Shown here: positions 61,901 to 64,000 of the stretch, piece by piece
How the letters are laid out: every line of letters begins with the position of its first letter
Position numbering within the stretch: the stretch's first letter is position 1
DNA from: Tubulanus polymorphus
Taxonomy: Eukaryota; Nemertea; Palaeonemertea; Tubulaniformes; Tubulanidae
Direction of reading: 5' to 3'
DNA: 64,000 nucleotides
Assembly (NCBI RefSeq): GCF_964204645.1
Contig: NC_134029.1
Location: forward strand, 22,958,450-23,022,449
Made by a program: the position numbers and the translations under genes
The notes under the pieces: generated by a model
What the model was told of the DNA's origin: nothing
The model's database searches: none
Seen by the model: the letters and a program-made list of their open reading frames with translations, nothing else

Positions 61901-63478
61901 CGCATAGCGTATGGCAAAAAGCTATGATAATCGTCAACATAACGTCTCTAACCATCATCATATATGTGCTTTATTATTTACAGGCGATATGAAAGGTATC
62001 AATTTACAGTTAGTTCACAAATACAGTAATATGCTTCTCTTCACGTGGACAAACTATCGCAATCCGGACCAACGTCAATTGTTGGGTTACGTACTTCATT
62101 ACAGAGAGGCGTAAGTTGACCCAATAGCTGGTGTTCATGTGTTGTGTGTTACAGGAGAATGAGATGTTTTTACATTGAAACTGTTTCTGATATTATAACT
62201 GGGTCCTTACGACTCCTTGATTCCTTTAAAAAAAATCCTTCTAGATGGAAAATGCTTTTGAAGGTGCTCGAAACTCCTTTAATTTGAGCAAAATGACAGA
62301 AACTCTTTTAAAACTCCTTTAATTTTGAGAAAAAGACAATTAGATACTTTCAAAGTTGTACATTAGACTACGCCTAAATCGGTATTTAGTTGGAACCAGG
62401 ATCCTTTTGGAACCCAAGTAGGCGGTTCCTGAATTAGAAACTCTGTTTAGGAGTGTAAAGGAAAAAAATCAGCTAAGTAAAACTAATTAATGGTTTACTA
62501 AGATAGAACACATCAATATGACATTGCTGAAATCATCTGATGATTTATTTCTCGACAGTTTTTGAAATAATTTTGTTTCTAGATAATGTTGTTGAACACT
62601 TTCTGCTGCCGTCTATGATTTGATCGGTCCTCGTGGACGTCATCAACATTCCGTCTCATATTTCGCGATCACACGAGCGCAATTCATGTAAATGCAAAAA
62701 GTCGATTGATTTCTAAATCGCGCTAACTAAAACCAAGAGTTGTGTTTTAACAAATTTCATATTCATCATGTGCTTAACATATTGTTATTCATTGAGTTCA
62801 GACACGTATAACCTGCTTCGTAAATGTTGCGTAACTCTTTACGAAATTACTTAATATCTTGGCGTTGCGCGCACAACATTATAATGCCAAATAGCACGAA
62901 TCCAATGCTAATATGAACTTCAATAATTCTGTTTACATAAAAGCTTCATGATTGACGTCATTCATTGAATCTCGAACTGCTCAAAGATTCTCATTATTAG
63001 AATCGATTATTTTTAGCTTCGTTTGTTGTTCGGTTGTATTTGATTTTTGCATCTATTTTTTTGTAGGCCTGAGAAAAATATGACTATATTCAGCGGAAGA
63101 GACGCGTGTGGAACTGAAGTGTTAGTATAGATGATTATATATTTGAGTTTTTATTTCTTTTGAAAGATGGCAGCACCTGTCAAACATGAGATACATCACA
63201 CCTAAGTGGTCTGCCAGCACTTTTGGGAATTGATTACTCGGTGCAGAAATGTTTTTAAATCGTTCTATATTTTTCTATGTTTTTAAATCATTCTATATTT
63301 AGTTGGAAGACGCAGGACGTTCGAGCAGATAATGACAAAACTGCCGACAAACTAGCGACTTTACTGACTGATCTAAAACCATGGACTCAATACGCGATTT
63401 ATGTGGAAACGTACACTACAGCGATGGCTAACGAAGGAGCTATGAGCGAACTTATCTACGTCAAAACATTACCAGAAT
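52995..63478 (+). CDS. INSR: Insulin/IGF receptor-like tyrosine kinase, ectodomain exons (3' partial)
   Basis: This is the 5' half of the receptor that binds insulin-like peptides and activates PI3K and Ras-MAPK signalling. Exons: 52995-53112, 53386-53424, 53891-54436, 56587-56765, 57185-57353, 57468-57566, 57686-57833, 60203-60414, then either 61442-61565 or 61984-62110, then 63067-63120 and 63303-63478; phases agree throughout. About 621 residues: hydrophobic signal peptide (1-23), L1 domain (53-234) with [26 protein letters not shown] and NLTVIRG motifs, Cys-rich furin-like domain (235-350), L2 (351-500) and the start of FN3-1 with [11 protein letters not shown]. The transmembrane and kinase exons lie beyond 64000. 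The 39-nt second exon is phase 1/1 and could be skipped. An out-of-frame upstream ATG at 52982 overlaps the start. INSR and IGF1R cannot be separated in invertebrates. Confidence 0.93.
53126..53220. mobile_element. Short foldback MITE (GGGAACGGTTTTATAGAC ends)
   Basis: Left CTGGGAACGGTTTTATAGAC pairs with right CCATAAAACCAGTGTCTGGG. It starts 13 bp past the first receptor exon. Confidence 0.55.
53711..53827. mobile_element. Foldback MITE (GGCCAGTTTTATAGA ends)
   Basis: Left CCAGGGGCCAGTTTTATAGA pairs with right TTCATAAAACCGACCCCAG; the interior GGGGGGCTAAC / GTTAGCCCCC is also inverted. It ends 64 bp before the receptor L1 exon. Confidence 0.7.
55373..55660. mobile_element. ~290-bp MITE with ATCACACGG ends, copy 2
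   Basis: Starts ATCACACG and ends ACCGTGTGAT; it contains GAACGCGCTCTCTAATTAGG and GACTCGGGGTCTGATC, which match the element at 30381-30675 in the opposite orientation. Confidence 0.75.
56225..56452. mobile_element. 228-bp foldback MITE with GGGGCGGGCGCAGG ends
   Basis: Left CAGGGGCGGGCGCAGGTAAA pairs with right GGTTTCCTGCGCCCGCCCCT; the interior is made of CTAACCACGG / CCGTGGTTAG repeats in both orientations. In the receptor intron before the furin-like exon. Confidence 0.8.
58152..58278. mobile_element. Foldback MITE (GCTGAAAAGTTGGTTAG arms)
   Basis: Left GCTGAAAAGTTGGTTAGAGA pairs with right TCTAACCAACTTTTCAGC, around a TAAATACCAAAGTGACAATG core that resembles the core of the element at 1998-2130. 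Confidence 0.6.
59958..60073. mobile_element. Foldback MITE (GGCCCAGTTT-type ends), receptor intron
   Basis: Left CTGGGCTCTGTTTTATGGAC pairs with right GTCTACAAAACCGGGCCCAG. It lies about 130 bp upstream of the L2 exon at 60203. Confidence 0.65.
60482..60927. mobile_element. piggyBac-like MITE with internal tandem duplication
   Basis: TTAA plus CCCTTTCAGTGC at 60482 and GCACTGAAAGGG plus TTAA at 60916-60927 mark the same family as 12000-12295. A 168-bp segment that includes 5' flanking DNA (from 60461, TATTTCAGGTTCTATTTTCG) and the left end is repeated at 60629. The element is in the receptor intron before exon 9a. Confidence 0.85.
61442..61565 (+). CDS. INSR: Insulin-receptor alternative exon 9a (FN3-1 start)
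   Basis: 124 nt encoding [16 protein letters not shown], then [17 protein letters not shown]. It follows ATTGCAG and ends at GC|GTAAGT. It starts in phase 1 and ends in phase 2, as does exon 9b 418 bp downstream. Both fit only between the exon ending at 60414 and the exon starting at 63067. Confidence 0.88.
61984..62110 (+). CDS. INSR: Insulin-receptor alternative exon 9b (FN3-1 start)
   Basis: 127 nt encoding [16 protein letters not shown], then [17 protein letters not shown]. It aligns end to end with exon 9a (shared C-D, DxRQxLGYxxHxREA) but differs in most other residues and is one codon longer. It is closer to the vertebrate pattern by having a Trp (FTWTNY) where vertebrates have LLRWEP. 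Confidence 0.88.
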
Positions 63479-63649
63479 GTATGTACCATAGTCCGTCGTT
63501 TTTAGATAACAATCCAACGATTGTATAAGAACATTCTTCGCAAAGGACATTGAATATCTAAACTGTGAGGCTGTCTGTGCATAGACCTATGGCATTCTTT
63601 GATGATAAATAATGATATCATATGATATTATAAAATGTGTAAAATATTC

Positions 63650-63651
<2 letters not shown>

Positions 63652-63735
<84 letters not shown>
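63652..63735. repeat. (TA)n microsatellite
   Basis: About 84 bp of pure TA in the receptor intron that runs off the right edge. The rest of 63479-64000 shows no exon. Confidence 0.96.
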
Positions 63736-63738
<3 letters not shown>

Positions 63739-64000
63739 TCTATCTGACAGTTTCTTATGCCTCCCTCCGTTTAAAATGCTAGGTAAATTTTTCAAACAAA
63801 AACTAAATTAAAAACTAAATTTTTTCATTTTAAAACAATATCGTAGCATTTTCAAACATATCGACTACTACAACTACTATTTGAGAGTAGTTTCTACTCT
63901 TTCTAAGCGATCAACTTCTTCCAAAAACATCGAAATACTTTCAAAATCAGAATTATTATTGTAGTTCATTTTCAATTTAAGTACAATTTATGATGTCGAA

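Overview
The window is nuclear DNA of an animal. Every gene is a metazoan orthologue split by GT-AG introns, with AT-rich intergenic DNA, many short foldback transposons, minisatellites and (AT)n runs. Short introns, the mix of gene families and the repeat load suggest an invertebrate, probably a marine lophotrochozoan such as a mollusc-like spiralian. No sequence here fixes the phylum, so this is inference.

Layout. 90-7384 (+): the last 29 recognisable exons of the DNA-damage checkpoint kinase ATR. 8758-14200 (-): a complete 13-exon MTMR10/12-type myotubularin pseudophosphatase, tail-to-tail with ATR. 14262-17160: a 2.9-kb element with GC-rich inverted ends, filled with a 59-bp satellite; it sits between the divergent MTMR10-like and CFAP53 genes. 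17564-21429 (+): complete CFAP53 (ciliary). 23288-24394 (-): a single-coding-exon ZIP1/2/3-type zinc transporter. 28649-46667 (-): a complete 18-kb MEK1/2 (MAP2K) gene. 47307-50354 (+): complete ribosomal protein uL22 (RPL17), head-to-head with MEK. 52995-63478 (+): the 5' half of an insulin/IGF receptor (signal peptide, L1, furin-like, L2, first FN3), running off the right edge. All exon models were built by hand. For the complete genes the exon lengths sum to whole codons: 719 including stop for MTMR10, 519 for CFAP53, 398 or 394 for MEK, 186 for RPL17.

Most notable. MEK and the insulin receptor act in one pathway (receptor, Ras, Raf, MEK, ERK), and each carries a pair of tandemly duplicated, phase-matched exons that can only be used one at a time. 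In MEK the pair re-encodes the proline-rich insert plus helix alphaG. In the receptor it re-encodes the first part of FN3-1. MEK also has a candidate 33-nt symmetric microexon just upstream of its pair. Gene content matches the human 1q21-23 / 15q / 19p13 paralogy group (SLC39A1/3, MTMR10/11, MAP2K1/2, IGF1R/INSR/INSRR), so the window may preserve pre-duplication linkage.

Repeats. piggyBac-like MITEs (TTAA target sites, CCCTTTCAGTGC ends) occur three times, and one has turned part of itself into a 22-bp minisatellite. Other families are foldback elements with GGCCCAGTTT-type ends, a 290-bp element with ATCACACGG ends, and tRNA-like inverted sequences.
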